From NCBI RefSeq assembly GCF_965216805.1, contig NZ_CBDCGN010000002.1, forward strand, positions 1,612,001 to 1,676,000: DNA of 64,000 bases, written 5' to 3'. Position numbers and translations under genes: made by a program. Under the pieces are notes generated by a model. The model did not search any database. It had not been told where the DNA came from and was given only the letters and a program-made list of their open reading frames with translations. The stretch comes from Panacagrimonas sp965216805. GTDB lineage: Bacteria > Pseudomonadota > Gammaproteobacteria > Nevskiales > Nevskiaceae. Every line of letters starts with the position of its first letter. Positions within the stretch are counted from its first letter, which is position 1. Of the stretch, positions 26,417 through 35,994 are shown one piece after another.

Positions 26417-26596
26417 TCTGACGGATGCATCAACTATTCGAATCGGTGTGCCAACCCCGTCACAATTGCGCGCGGCCAGCAATTTCAAGCGGGTTGCGCG
26501 CACTCATGCGACCTGCCGGAACCGGAGCGGCAGCCGATGAATTCGATGTGCGCGCGGCGACGCGGATGGATCTGGCTGTCCCGGCGATGAGCCTGC

Positions 26597-27232
26597 TCAG
26601 CCGTCGCTGCGAACGCTTATGTCGCGCCCGCAGCCCTCACGCAGATCGGCACCGCAGGTGCGTGGCTGCAGGCCGTGATCGAGGCAGATGCGGACCTCGC
26701 GCAGAAACGCGCCGCGACAGTGGAAGGTGATGGCTGCGGGTGTGACCGCGGGATTGGCGGCGATGAAGGCGCTTTCCAGCGCGATGCGCTCGACCGGTCG
26801 TGTCGCCGCCTGCCGCAGCAGTGCGCCCGGGACCACCACGCTGCGACCGGCGCGCTCGAGTCGGGCGAAGTAATCGTCCGGCGTCATGCCGCTGCAACTG
26901 CCGTGCTTCTTCCACTGGTAGTACACCAGCCCGCGGTCCGGCACCAGTTCGCCGAGTTGATCGGCAATACGCTCCGGCACCCGCGTTTGAGTGTCGCAGA
27001 ACTCGGGATAACCGCGCTCGTACTGTGGCCACAAGCCGTGGACGATGAATTCGCGCGGTTGCGCGCACTGGCGGGAGCCCGGCTTGGCTGCGTCGGAGGC
27101 GCAGTATTCGGGCGACCATGACAATGCCAGCACCCAGTAGTCGAAGTTTGGAGCTTCAGGCGATGAGGAGGAGGGCTGGCAGCCGGCTACGAAGAGCAGG
27201 CTCGCGAACCACCAGCGTGTCCGCAGGCGCAT
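26597..27232 (-). CDS. ribonuclease T2 family lipoprotein
   Basis: Exported RNase of the T2 type, which cleaves RNA through 2',3'-cyclic phosphates. The 211-residue product starts with a lipoprotein signal (FASLLFVAGC, lipobox VAGC), so it is probably tethered in the envelope. Both conserved active-site segments are present: FIVHGLWPQYERGYPEFC (CAS I) and YYQWKKHGSCSGM (CAS II) with the two catalytic His. Cys pairs typical of secreted RNase T2 are also present. It lies about 275 bases downstream of the RND operon start, on the same strand. Confidence 0.92.
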   Translation of the reverse strand: MRLRTRWWFASLLFVAGCQPSSSSPEAPNFDYWVLALSWSPEYCASDAAKPGSRQCAQPREFIVHGLWPQYERGYPEFCDTQTRVPERIADQLGELVPDRGLVYYQWKKHGSCSGMTPDDYFARLERAGRSVVVPGALLRQAATRPVERIALESAFIAANPAVTPAAITFHCRGAFLREVRICLDHGLQPRTCGADLREGCGRDISVRSDG

Positions 27233-27238
27233 CGGGGT

Positions 27239-27463
27239 TCAGGCGTCTTGCAGGTCGAGGCGACGCTCGATGCGTTCCAGGCGAGCTTCGACGCGGTCCA
27301 GGCAGCTTGACAGACTCGCGTACTGCTCATGCAGGCTGCCGATCTGTTGCTCCAGAAAGCCGACCCGGGTCTTGAGCTCGCGCAGGTCATCCGCGAGCCG
27401 ATCGACTTTCTCGTCGATGCGGCGCAGATAGACCAGCATCAGGTTGTCGGGTCCTTCGCTCAC
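27239..27463 (-). CDS. small coiled-coil protein
   Basis: A 74-residue protein that is almost entirely heptad-patterned: MLVYLRRIDEKVDRLADDLR, then ELKTRVGFLEQQIGSLHEQY and a basic, acidic-rich end. Similar short proteins with a PDNL(M/V)LVYLRRID opening occur in many proteobacteria without an assigned function. It has no signal peptide. It lies six bases upstream of the RNase T2 gene and could share its transcript. I do not assign a function. Confidence 0.72.
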   Translation of the reverse strand: MSEGPDNLMLVYLRRIDEKVDRLADDLRELKTRVGFLEQQIGSLHEQYASLSSCLDRVEARLERIERRLDLQDA

Positions 27464-27493
27464 GAGCTGATTAGGCCGAAACCCCCCAGTGCC

Positions 27494-29872
27494 TCAAGCC
27501 GGCTTGGCGCCTCCGGCCAGGAACAGCCAAGTTTCCACCACGGTATCCGGATTGAGCGACATGCTTTCGATGCCTTCGTCCAGTAGCCATTTGGCCAACT
27601 CGGGATGGTCGCTGGGGCCCTGGCCGCAGATGCCGACGTACTTGCCCTGCCTGCGGCAGGCCTGGATCGCCAGGTGCAGCATCGCCTTGACCGCCTCGTC
27701 GCGCTCGTCGAACAGATGCGCGATCAGGCCAGAGTCGCGGTCCAGGCCCAGGGTGAGCTGGGTCATGTCGTTGGAGCCGATGGAGAAGCCATCGAAGTGC
27801 TCCAGGAACTGATCTGCCAGCACCGCGTTACTGGGCAGCTCGCACATCATGATCAGTTCAAGGCCGTTGTCGCCGCGCTTGAGGCCGTTTTCGGCCAGGA
27901 TCTCGTTGACGCGCCTGGCCTCGCCAACGGTGCGCACGAACGGGATCATGATCTTGATGTTGGTCAGTCCCATGCGGTTGCGCACGAAGCGCAGGGCTTC
28001 GCATTCCATGTCGAAGCAGGGTCGGAACGAGGGCGCGATGTAGCGCGAGGCGCCGCGGAAACCGAGCATCGGGTTTTCCTCGTGCGGCTCGTACTTCTTG
28101 CCGCCGACGAGGTTGGCGTATTCGTTGGACTTGAAGTCGGACATGCGCACGATCACCGGTTCTGGTGCGAACGCGGCGGCAATGGTGGCCACGCCCTCGG
28201 CCAGGCGCTTGACGAAGTAGTCGCGCGGGCTGTCGTAGGCCGAGATCATGGCGTTGATCTGGCGACGGATATCCGGTGGCTGGCGGTCCAGTTCCAGCAG
28301 CGCCTGCGGGTGAATGCCGATCTGCCGGTTGACGATGAACTCCAGCCGCGCCAGACCGACGCCGCGATGGGGCAATGCGGCGAAGTCGAACGCCTGCTCG
28401 GGCGTGCCGACGTTCATCATGATCTTGACCGGAATCTCCGGCATCTGGTCCAGCGCAATCTCGTCGACGGCAAAGTCGATATGGCCGTCGTAGATGTGGC
28501 CGGTATCGCCCTCGGCGCAGGACACGGTGACGCTCTGGCCGTCCTTGAGAATCTCGGTGGCATTGCCGCAGCCGACGACAGCGGGAATGCCGAGTTCGCG
28601 CGCGATGATCGCGGCGTGGCAGGTGCGCCCGCCCCGATTGGTGACGATGGCGCTGGCGCGCTTCATCACCGGTTCCCAATCGGGATCGGTCATGTCGGTG
28701 ACCAGCACGTCGCCGTTCTGCACCTTGGACATCTGGTCCAGACCCTTCATCAGTCGCACGGTGCCGGCACCGATCTTCTGGCCGATGGCGCGGCCCTCGG
28801 CCAGCACCTTGCCCTGGTCCTTGAGCTTGTAGCGACGCAGCACGTTGGCGCTGGCGCGGCTCTGCACGGTCTCCGGGCGCGCCTGCAGGATGTAGAGCTG
28901 GCCGTCGACGCCGTCCTTGCCCCACTCGATATCCATCGGGCGCTGGTAGTGGTCCTCGATGATCTGCGCCTGCCTGGCAAGCGCCTCGATGTCGGTGTCG
29001 GTCAGGCAGAAACGCCCGCGCTCCTCGGTGGAGACCGGCACGAATTCCACCGTGCGGCCGAGCTTGCGCTCCAGCGAATACACCATCTTCTTGGCCTTTT
29101 CGCCCAAGCCGCGCTTGAGGATGGCCGGGCGCTTGGCCTTCAACGCCGGCTTGTAGACGTAGAATTCGTCGGGATTGACCGCGCCCTGCACCACGGCCTC
29201 GCCCAGGCCGTAGCTGGCGGTGATGAAGATGGCGTCGCGAAAGCCTGACTCGGTATCCATGGTGAACATCACGCCCGATGCGCCCTTGTCGGAACGCACC
29301 ATGCGTTGCACGCCGGCCGACAGCGCCACCACCTCGTGGGCAAAACCGTGGTGTACCCGATAGGAGATGGCGCGGTCGTTGAAGAGCGACGCAAACACTT
29401 CCTTGATTGCGTGCAGCACGTTGTCGATGCCCGACACGTTGAGAAAGGTCTCCTGTTGGCCGGCGAAGGAGGCATCGGGCAGGTCCTCAGCCGTCGCCGA
29501 CGAGCGCACCGCCACCGAGATCTCGGTGCCGGACTCGGCCACCAGCTCGTCGTAGGCTGCGCGGATTTCCTTCTCCAGCGACGCCGGGAACGGCGCCTTG
29601 GCAACGGCCTCGCGAATGCCCTTGCCGATGGCCGCCAGCGCCTGCACGTCTTCGACGTCCAGCGCATTCAACTGCGCGTTGATGCGATCGGCCAGCCCCT
29701 CGTGCTTCAGGAACTCACGGTAGGCATCGGCGGTGGTGGCAAAGCCGTTGGGCACCTTGACGCCGGACGCCGCCAGGTTCGAGATCATTTCGCCCAATGA
29801 GGCATTTTTGCCGCCGACCGTTTCGACGTCGTGCATGCGCAGGCGCGAGTACCAAAGAACATGGGCTGTCAC
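27494..29872 (-). CDS. ppsA: phosphoenolpyruvate synthase
   Basis: Makes phosphoenolpyruvate from pyruvate and ATP for gluconeogenesis. The 792 residues are full length. Order: N-terminal ATP-binding domain (VGGKNASLGEM, SVAVRSSATAEDLPDASFAG), the phospho-His swivelling domain with the catalytic His in GGRTCHAAIIARELGIPAVV, and the C-terminal PEP-binding TIM barrel with MCELPSNAV, SIGSNDMTQLTLG and the catalytic Cys in GICGQGPSD. The ppsR gene is divergent across about 140 bases, the usual pairing. Confidence 0.97.
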   Translation of the reverse strand: MTAHVLWYSRLRMHDVETVGGKNASLGEMISNLAASGVKVPNGFATTADAYREFLKHEGLADRINAQLNALDVEDVQALAAIGKGIREAVAKAPFPASLEKEIRAAYDELVAESGTEISVAVRSSATAEDLPDASFAGQQETFLNVSGIDNVLHAIKEVFASLFNDRAISYRVHHGFAHEVVALSAGVQRMVRSDKGASGVMFTMDTESGFRDAIFITASYGLGEAVVQGAVNPDEFYVYKPALKAKRPAILKRGLGEKAKKMVYSLERKLGRTVEFVPVSTEERGRFCLTDTDIEALARQAQIIEDHYQRPMDIEWGKDGVDGQLYILQARPETVQSRASANVLRRYKLKDQGKVLAEGRAIGQKIGAGTVRLMKGLDQMSKVQNGDVLVTDMTDPDWEPVMKRASAIVTNRGGRTCHAAIIARELGIPAVVGCGNATEILKDGQSVTVSCAEGDTGHIYDGHIDFAVDEIALDQMPEIPVKIMMNVGTPEQAFDFAALPHRGVGLARLEFIVNRQIGIHPQALLELDRQPPDIRRQINAMISAYDSPRDYFVKRLAEGVATIAAAFAPEPVIVRMSDFKSNEYANLVGGKKYEPHEENPMLGFRGASRYIAPSFRPCFDMECEALRFVRNRMGLTNIKIMIPFVRTVGEARRVNEILAENGLKRGDNGLELIMMCELPSNAVLADQFLEHFDGFSIGSNDMTQLTLGLDRDSGLIAHLFDERDEAVKAMLHLAIQACRRQGKYVGICGQGPSDHPELAKWLLDEGIESMSLNPDTVVETWLFLAGGAKPA

Positions 29873-30015
29873 AGATAAAACCTCGTTTCTGGCGGCCGGG
29901 CGGGCCTCAAAGGGGCGCTAGTTTCGGGTTTCCGGACGGCGGATGCCACCCGGGCACGGCGTACGTCCATACTTTTGCACTGGTGCGCAAATGCGTGAAC
30001 ACCGACACTGTCGTG

Positions 30016-30831
30016 ATGAGCGCAGAGCCCCGACCCGTATTCTTCCTGTCCGATGGCACCGGTATTACCGCCGAAACCCTGGGCAATACCGTGCTCACAC
30101 AGTTCGACGGCGTCGAATTCAAGAAAACCACCTTGCCCTTCATCAACACGGTGGAAAAGGCGAAGAGCACGGTCGAGTACATCGATTTCATCGCCAAGTC
30201 CGGATTGCGGCCGTTGGTGTTCTCCACCACGGTCAGCGAGGAGGTCCGCAGCATTTTGCGTTCCTGTCAGGCGCGTTTTGTGGATTTGTTCGATACCTAC
30301 ATCCACGCCATCGAAGAGGAGCTGGGGCAGAAGTCTTCGCACGCTCAGGGCCGCGCGCACGGTCTGGCCGATCAACGACGCTATGGCGCCCGCATCGATG
30401 CGATGAACTTCGCCATGGAGCACGACGACGGTCAGTCCACCCGCGATCTCGCCCGTGCTCAGGTGATCCTGATCGCGCCGTCGCGCTGCGGCAAGACGCC
30501 GACCACGCTGTATCTGGCGCTGCAGCACGGAATTTTCGCCAGCAACTTTCCCATCACCGAAGACGACCTTGAAGCGCAGAAGCTTCCCGCCTCGCTTAGA
30601 GGATTGGAGCATCTGTGCTTCGGGCTGGTGTCCGACCCCGAGCGCCTGCATCAGATTCGCAGCGAGCGCCGCCCCGGCTCCAAGTACGCGTCGCTTGCGC
30701 AATGCTCGTTCGAGCTGCGCGAGACCGAGCGTCTGTATCAGCGTCACAACATCCCGTACGTCAGCTCCGCCAGCCGTTCGATCGAGGAGATCGCGGCGGT
30801 GGTGATCCAGGAAAAAGAACTGCAGCGCTGA
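30016..30831 (+). CDS. ppsR: PEP synthase regulatory protein (bifunctional kinase/pyrophosphorylase)
   Basis: DUF299-family enzyme that inactivates PEP synthase by ADP-dependent phosphorylation of a threonine and reactivates it by phosphorolysis. It has 271 residues, the family norm. Visible: the N-terminal VFFLSDGTGITAETLGNTVL, the DDGQ segment, and the P-loop VILIAPSRCGKTPTTLYLAL. The frame is open upstream, but ATG at 30016 gives the family-typical start. It is divergent from ppsA, its target, with both promoters in the shared gap. Confidence 0.95.
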   Translation: MSAEPRPVFFLSDGTGITAETLGNTVLTQFDGVEFKKTTLPFINTVEKAKSTVEYIDFIAKSGLRPLVFSTTVSEEVRSILRSCQARFVDLFDTYIHAIEEELGQKSSHAQGRAHGLADQRRYGARIDAMNFAMEHDDGQSTRDLARAQVILIAPSRCGKTPTTLYLALQHGIFASNFPITEDDLEAQKLPASLRGLEHLCFGLVSDPERLHQIRSERRPGSKYASLAQCSFELRETERLYQRHNIPYVSSASRSIEEIAAVVIQEKELQR

Positions 30832-30844
30832 GGCGGCGGCGGTT

Positions 30845-31216
30845 TCAGGACACGCCGTGGAACACCGCCAGCTTGTTGCCGTCCAGGTCGCGGAAGTAGG
30901 CCAGATAGAAGTTCGGACCGCGCATACCGGGCGCGCCCTCGTTGGTGGCGCCCAGCGACAATGCCTTGGCATGCACGCGATCCACGGTGGCGGTGCTGTC
31001 GGCCGCCAGCGAGATCATGGTGCCGTTACCGCAGCTTGCGGTCTGACCGTCAAACGGCAGGCACACCGCGAACATCGGCGCCACCGGGTCCGTGCCCCAG
31101 GCGATCATGCGATCGAACTGCATCGCCCGCTGCGCGCCCAGTTCCGTCAGCAGCGCATCGTAGAAGCGGCCGGCACGCTCCAGATCACGGGTTCCAAGGG
31201 TGGTGTAGGCGATCAT
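30845..31216 (-). CDS. VOC (glyoxalase/bleomycin-resistance-like) family protein
   Basis: A 123-residue single-module VOC protein: MIAYTTLGTRDLERAGRFYD at the start, the FAVCLPFDG strand, and a C-terminal YLAYFRDLDGNKLAVFHG typical of the metal-binding second half. VOC proteins bind a metal and act on diverse small molecules or simply bind them; the substrate here is unknown. It converges with ppsR. Confidence 0.85.
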   Translation of the reverse strand: MIAYTTLGTRDLERAGRFYDALLTELGAQRAMQFDRMIAWGTDPVAPMFAVCLPFDGQTASCGNGTMISLAADSTATVDRVHAKALSLGATNEGAPGMRGPNFYLAYFRDLDGNKLAVFHGVS

Positions 31217-31364
31217 GGCAAGCGTTGCTCCTGGTAGGGGTATCGGTTTGCGTTATCGTCCACGGATTTGATGACGGTGCCAAGTCCCTACGCCGCCAGA
31301 CGTGGACCCTAAGCGACGGTTTGCAGTAAGCTTTCGGCCCGCAACGCGCTCTGCGCAGAATTGT

Positions 31365-31452
31365 GGAGAGGTGGCAGAGTGGTCGATTGCGGCGGTCTTG
31401 AAAACCGCTGAACCGCAAGGTTCCGGGGGTTCGAATCCCTCCCTCTCCGCCA
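31365..31452 (+). tRNA. tRNA-Ser (anticodon TGA)
   Basis: Complete class II tRNA, 88 bases with the CCA encoded. Acceptor arm GGAGAGG (31365-31371) pairs with CCTCTCC (31442-31448). The anticodon loop is CTTGAAA inside the CGGT/ACCG-type stem, giving anticodon TGA (UCA codons). A long variable arm follows. The T arm is GGGGG-TTCGAAT-CCCTC. Confidence 0.95.
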
Positions 31453-31757
31453 CTTCGAGTTCGGTCGGCCGAAGGCCGAGAAGTTTGTCCAGTGGACCAA
31501 CTTCAGGACGAGAAGGCCACGGCAGTGGCACGCTTCACTCTGGCACGCCGGTGGCGGGCCTTGGAAAAGGCGAAGTCAGCGTAGAGGGAGATTCCGCCGC
31601 CGGAAGCTCTTGCGGACCTTTCCCGATCCAGTCGGGTTCAGCCCGACACGCCCGCTCGCTGGATCGCAGCGACCATGAGACATTCGTTCGCAGCGCGGGC
31701 GGCCATCAAATCCGCCGTGTTGCGACCGTCATTCACCCATCGACTTAGAGGTTTGCA
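31453..31757 (+). promoter_or_regulatory. tRNA-Ser to fba gap with possible structured leader
   Basis: About 300 bases with no gene. Right after the tRNA is a hairpin TCGGCC-GAA-GGCCGA (31465-31479) that could end the tRNA transcript, without a T-run. Nearer fba, CGATCCAG (31624-31631) pairs with CTGGATCG (31659-31666) and encloses a smaller hairpin TCGGG-TTCAG-CCCGA (31632-31646), a branched structure possibly within the fba 5' leader. A GAGG lies six bases before the fba GTG start. I found no convincing promoter hexamers. Confidence 0.35.
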
Positions 31758-32774
31758 GTGAACGAAAAAATGTTGAACGAAACCGCACGGGGCATGGTGG
31801 CGCCCGGCCGCGGTCTGCTGGCGGCGGACGAATCCACCGGCACCATCAAGAAGCGCTTCGACAAGATAGGTGTCGACAACACCGAGCCGAACCGTCGCGC
31901 CTATCGCGACATGCTGTTCACCACGCCGGGCTTCGAGAAGCACACCTCCGGTGTGATCCTGTTCGAAGAGACCCTGTTCCAGTCGAGTCTGACGGGTCAG
32001 CCGTTCCCACGGCTGCTGGCCTCCAAGGGCGTGATCCCCGGCATCAAGGTCGACCAGGGTGCCAAGCCGCTGGCCGGCGGCGGAGCGGACGAGACCGTGA
32101 CCGAGGGCTTGGACGGCCTGCGCGAGCGCCTGAAGAAGTATGGCGAAGCGGGCGCGCGCTTCGCGAAGTGGCGTGCAGTGATCACGATCGGGGACGGCAC
32201 CCCGACCGATTACTGCATCGACGTCAACGCCCACGCGCTGGCGCGCTATGCCGCGCTGTGCCAGGAAGCCGGCATCGTGCCGATTGTCGAGCCCGAAGTC
32301 CTGATGGACGCCGACAACACGGTCGAGGTCTGCGAAGCGGTCACCGACCGTACGCTCGAAGTGGTTTTCGATGCGCTGTACCGGCAGCGCGTGCTGCTGG
32401 AGGGCATGGTGCTCAAGCCCAACATGGTGGTGTCCGGCGCCCAGTGCCCGACCCAGGCCGACGTGGCCGAAGTGGCAGCGCGCACGGTGAAAGTGTTGAA
32501 GCGGCGCGTCCCGTCCGCGGTGCCGGGGATCGCGTTTCTGTCCGGCGGGCAGAGCGACGAGCTGGCCACCGCCCACCTGGACGCCATGAACAAGCTCGGC
32601 GGACTGCCATGGAATCTGACCTTCTCCTACGGCCGCGCGCTGCAGGCGGCGGCCCTCAAGGCCTGGAGCGGCTCCAACGTGGACGCCGGCAAGGCGGCGC
32701 ATCTGCATCGGGCCCGCATGAATGGCCTGGCCAGTCTGGGGCAGTGGGATCAAAGCCTGGAAAAGGCGGCCTGA
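31758..32774 (+). CDS. fructose-bisphosphate aldolase, class I
   Basis: Cleaves or forms fructose 1,6-bisphosphate in glycolysis and gluconeogenesis by a Schiff-base mechanism, without metal. It has 338 residues, of the eukaryote-like class I type. Seen: GRGLLAADESTGTIKKRF near the N-terminus, GVILFEETLFQS, PGIKVDQG, IVPIVEPEVLMDADN, the Schiff-base Lys in GMVLKPNMVVSG, and FLSGGQSDELAT. GTG at 31758 is taken as start because of a GAGG six bases upstream; ATG at 31770 is an alternative. Confidence 0.94.
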   Translation: MNEKMLNETARGMVAPGRGLLAADESTGTIKKRFDKIGVDNTEPNRRAYRDMLFTTPGFEKHTSGVILFEETLFQSSLTGQPFPRLLASKGVIPGIKVDQGAKPLAGGGADETVTEGLDGLRERLKKYGEAGARFAKWRAVITIGDGTPTDYCIDVNAHALARYAALCQEAGIVPIVEPEVLMDADNTVEVCEAVTDRTLEVVFDALYRQRVLLEGMVLKPNMVVSGAQCPTQADVAEVAARTVKVLKRRVPSAVPGIAFLSGGQSDELATAHLDAMNKLGGLPWNLTFSYGRALQAAALKAWSGSNVDAGKAAHLHRARMNGLASLGQWDQSLEKAA

Positions 32775-32807
32775 ACGTTGCCCCGCGGCTGTAAACGGTT
32801 AGCCGTG

Positions 32808-32846
32808 GTTCCGGCCCGGTTTTGCGTCGCGAAGCCGGGCCGGAAC
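32808..32846. terminator. strong hairpin between fba and the RND efflux gene
   Basis: GTTCCGGCCCGG (32808-32819) and CCGGGCCGGAAC (32835-32846) form a perfect 12-base-pair stem with a 15-base loop. It lies between the stops of two converging genes, so it may serve both. The T-run expected after a classical terminator is missing. Confidence 0.6.
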
Positions 32847-32868
32847 AGGTAGGTAGACATGCGCCGGC

Positions 32869-35800
32869 TCAGGGCGATGACCGGCCGCGCACGCCCGTCA
32901 TTTTCAACACGCTGACCAGCAGGACGGGCAGGAAGCTGAGCGTTACCACGGTGGCAAACAGCAGGCCCGCGAGCACGATCATGCCCAGGCCACGGTAAAG
33001 CTCGGTGCCCGCGCCGGGAATGAATACCAGCGGTGCCAGACCGCAGGCGGTGGTGATCGTCGCCATCGTGATCGGCCGCAAGCGCGATTTCACCGCATCC
33101 AGTACCGCTTCCTCGACGGCCTGGCCGCCCTGGCGGATGTTGTGCAGCGCTTGGTCCACGATCAGGATCGGGTTGTTCACCACGGTGCCGAGCAGGATCA
33201 GGAAGCCGAGCATGGTGATCATGTCAAACGGCTGGCGCACGAACAGGTTCAGCAGGCCCAGCCCGATGATGCCGCCGGCGATGCCCAACGGCACCGTGGT
33301 CATGATCAGCAGCGGATACCCCCAGTGGGTGAAGATGGCCACCAGCAGCAGGTAGCACAGCACCAGCGCCACCACGAAATTGCCGGACAGGGCGGCGCGG
33401 GTGGCTTCGAGCTGATCGCTGGCGCCGGAGATGTCCAGCAGCACGCCGTTGGGGATCTCGCCCTGTGCCTGCAGATAGTCGACCACGTCGCGCTGGACAC
33501 GCTCCACCGCCGTCTCCAGTGCGATGGATCGCGGCGGAATGATGTTGAGGGTCACTGTGCGACGACCGTTGATGCGGCGGACCTCGTCGGTGTCGACGGT
33601 TTCCCGCAGCTCGGCCACCGCCGAGATCGGCACCACCGCGCCGGCCGGCGTGTAGATGGGCAGCTCGGCCAGGTTTTCCAGGGACTGTCGGGAGCCGGCA
33701 TCGCTGTAGAGATAGATGTCGACCTTGGTGTCGTCCAGGAAATACTCGCCGGCAAAGGCGCCGTCGCTGAGCGCCGAAACGGTATAGCCGAAGCCTTCGG
33801 GGTCCAGGCCCAGTTCCGCCACACGCGCCCAGTCCGGGCGGATTTCGATCAGCGGCTGGCCCAGGCTCAGCGACGACGGCTCGGAGCCGATCTGCGGGTT
33901 TTCCAGCTCGGTTTCGGCGCGCTCGTATACGACCTGGGCGGCCTGGTAGATCGTCGCCAGATCGGCGCCGGAGATGTCGACGTTGACGCTGCGCGTGCCG
34001 CCGTCGTTGCTGGAGATGATGGAGCCGCGCGAAGCGAACGCGCGCATGCCCGGGTAGGCCTCGTAACGGCGCGTCAGCGCGTTCATCAGATCGTCGATGT
34101 AGGCCGGGTCCTCGGTCTCCGCGATGACACGCAACCCGCTGCTGTCGGCGCGCAGGTTGATGTAGGCGATCGGCGGCACGTCGGTGTCGCCGCGCAGATA
34201 GGCCTCGGGTGCGGCGCCGACGTGAGGCATCAGTTCGGCGGACAGCTCGTCGGCGATCCTGCGAAGCTCCGTCAGGTTGTAGCCGGGCGGTGCGATCATG
34301 CTCGCGAAGGTCTTGGGCTCTTCGCCTTCGGGCAGATACTCGGCCGGCGGCGTCAGCCACACGATGATGCCCAGGGTGGCCGCCGCCACCGCGGCCAGAT
34401 AGGCGTAACGGCGCAACGGCGACGCCAGCAACCATTGCAGGCCGCGCTGCGACAGCTGCGACGCGCGCTGCCCCATCGCATTGCCGGTGTCGGCGCGGCT
34501 GGCAAAATTCAGCCGCGCGCTGGCCGCGGGAATCAGGGTGACCGCGACGATCATCGAGGTCAGGATCGACGCCGAGATCGCCACCGCCACGTCCGAATAC
34601 AGCTGGCCGGCCTCTTCGCGCACGAACAGCACCGGCGCGAACACCAGGATGGTGGTCAGGGTGGAGGCCAGCACCGCTGGCCACACGCGGCGCACGCCGG
34701 CCACCGCCGCCGCCAGCCCGGGCAGGCCGCGACGACGCTCGCGTTCGATCGCCTCCAGCACCACGATGCTATTGTCCAGCGTCATGCCGATGGCAAATGC
34801 CACGCCTGCCAGCGAGATCACGTTGACCGTGCGGCCTGCGGCCAGCAAACCGATGAAGGCGGCGATGGTGCAGATCGGAATACCGATCACGCCCACCAGC
34901 GTGGCCCTGCCGGAGCGCAGGAACAGGAACATCACCGCGGTCGCCAGCAGCGCGCCGAGAAACAGGTTCTGCCACACGGTGGCGACCGAGTCCTCGACGT
35001 AGCGCACGTCGTCGCTGATCAACCGCATGATCATGCCGGCAGGCGCCAGCACTTCGCGATTGATGCCCTCCACCACCGGCAGCATGGCGCGCTTGATGGC
35101 GATGACGTTGGAGCCGTCGACACGCCGGATCGCCATGTTGATGGTGTCCTCGGTGTCCAGTTGCGACAGCTCGCGCAGCTCGAAATGATCCAGTCGCACG
35201 GTGGCGACGTCGCGCAGCCGGATCAGGGCGTCGCCGCTGCGTGCCAGCACCAGGTCCTCGATGTCCTGGACATCGGCAAAGCGACCGACCGTGCGCAGCA
35301 GGTAGCGCCGCTTGCCGGAATCGATGTCGCCGGCCGAGGTGTCGCGATTGCGGCTGCGCAGGGCGTCCCGCACGTCGTGCAGGCCCAGGCCCCGCTGCGC
35401 CAGGGCAGCCGCGTCGACCTCGATCTGGATCTGGCGCTCGGCGCCGCCGCCCACACGGACCTGCGACACCCCCGGCACGCGTTCCATGCGCACGCGCACG
35501 TTGTCGTCGACGAAGTCGCGCATGAGGTTGATGTCCAGACCCAGCGGATTGCCCGGCAGCGGCAGCACGCTGAAGTACATGAACGCGTTCTGCGAAAACG
35601 AGGTGGCACTGACCCGCGGCTCGTCCACGTTCTCCGGGTAGGTCGGTACCTGGCTGAGCGCGTTGTTGACCTCCAGCAGCGCCTGGGTGATGTCGGTGCC
35701 GAACGGAAATTCCAGCTCGATATCGGCGTTGCCGGTGGATGCGTAAGAGGTCAGACGCTGCAGGTTGGGAATGCTGCGCAGGTAGTCTTCCTGCTCGATC

Positions 35801-35985
35801 AGGATCTCCTTCTCCACGTCCTGCGGCGTGGCGCCGGGCCAGCGGGTCTGGACCGAGATGGTGCGCACGTCCAGATCCGGGATCATCTGGATCGGCACGC
35901 GCAGGACCGCCAGCAGACCCAGCACGCAGACCACCAGGGTCGCGACCGTCAGCAGGGTGCCGCGCTTGAGCAGACTCTCCAGCAT
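32869..35985 (-). CDS. RND efflux transporter, AcrB-like permease subunit
   Basis: Inner-membrane pump subunit of 1038 residues, the usual length of hydrophobe/amphiphile RND pumps. The N-terminal helix (LLTVATLVVCVLGLLAVLRV) is followed by periplasmic porter domain DVRTISVQTRWPGATPQDVE, helices including GVAFAIGMTLDNSIVVLEAI with the proton-relay acidic residue, a second porter domain, and the C-terminal block with LGFLILLGTVVNNPILIVDQ. The adaptor gene lies just upstream, ten bases away. No outer-membrane channel gene is nearby, so a TolC-type protein encoded elsewhere is probably used. Substrates are unknown. Confidence 0.93.
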   Translation of the reverse strand: MLESLLKRGTLLTVATLVVCVLGLLAVLRVPIQMIPDLDVRTISVQTRWPGATPQDVEKEILIEQEDYLRSIPNLQRLTSYASTGNADIELEFPFGTDITQALLEVNNALSQVPTYPENVDEPRVSATSFSQNAFMYFSVLPLPGNPLGLDINLMRDFVDDNVRVRMERVPGVSQVRVGGGAERQIQIEVDAAALAQRGLGLHDVRDALRSRNRDTSAGDIDSGKRRYLLRTVGRFADVQDIEDLVLARSGDALIRLRDVATVRLDHFELRELSQLDTEDTINMAIRRVDGSNVIAIKRAMLPVVEGINREVLAPAGMIMRLISDDVRYVEDSVATVWQNLFLGALLATAVMFLFLRSGRATLVGVIGIPICTIAAFIGLLAAGRTVNVISLAGVAFAIGMTLDNSIVVLEAIERERRRGLPGLAAAVAGVRRVWPAVLASTLTTILVFAPVLFVREEAGQLYSDVAVAISASILTSMIVAVTLIPAASARLNFASRADTGNAMGQRASQLSQRGLQWLLASPLRRYAYLAAVAAATLGIIVWLTPPAEYLPEGEEPKTFASMIAPPGYNLTELRRIADELSAELMPHVGAAPEAYLRGDTDVPPIAYINLRADSSGLRVIAETEDPAYIDDLMNALTRRYEAYPGMRAFASRGSIISSNDGGTRSVNVDISGADLATIYQAAQVVYERAETELENPQIGSEPSSLSLGQPLIEIRPDWARVAELGLDPEGFGYTVSALSDGAFAGEYFLDDTKVDIYLYSDAGSRQSLENLAELPIYTPAGAVVPISAVAELRETVDTDEVRRINGRRTVTLNIIPPRSIALETAVERVQRDVVDYLQAQGEIPNGVLLDISGASDQLEATRAALSGNFVVALVLCYLLLVAIFTHWGYPLLIMTTVPLGIAGGIIGLGLLNLFVRQPFDMITMLGFLILLGTVVNNPILIVDQALHNIRQGGQAVEEAVLDAVKSRLRPITMATITTACGLAPLVFIPGAGTELYRGLGMIVLAGLLFATVVTLSFLPVLLVSVLKMTGVRGRSSP

Positions 35986-35994
35986 GTCGTGCGA

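Noticed and set aside
27605..29248. A 547-codon open frame opposite ppsA.
   Set aside because: Antisense shadow of a clear, complete ppsA; no recognisable protein.
31365..31452. tRNA-Ser as an attachment site for an integrated element.
   Set aside because: No integrase, no repeated tRNA 3' end and no foreign-looking block follows; the neighbours are housekeeping genes.
31302..31748. A 148-codon open frame across tRNA-Ser.
   Set aside because: It runs through the tRNA and a structured leader, with no ribosome site or family likeness.
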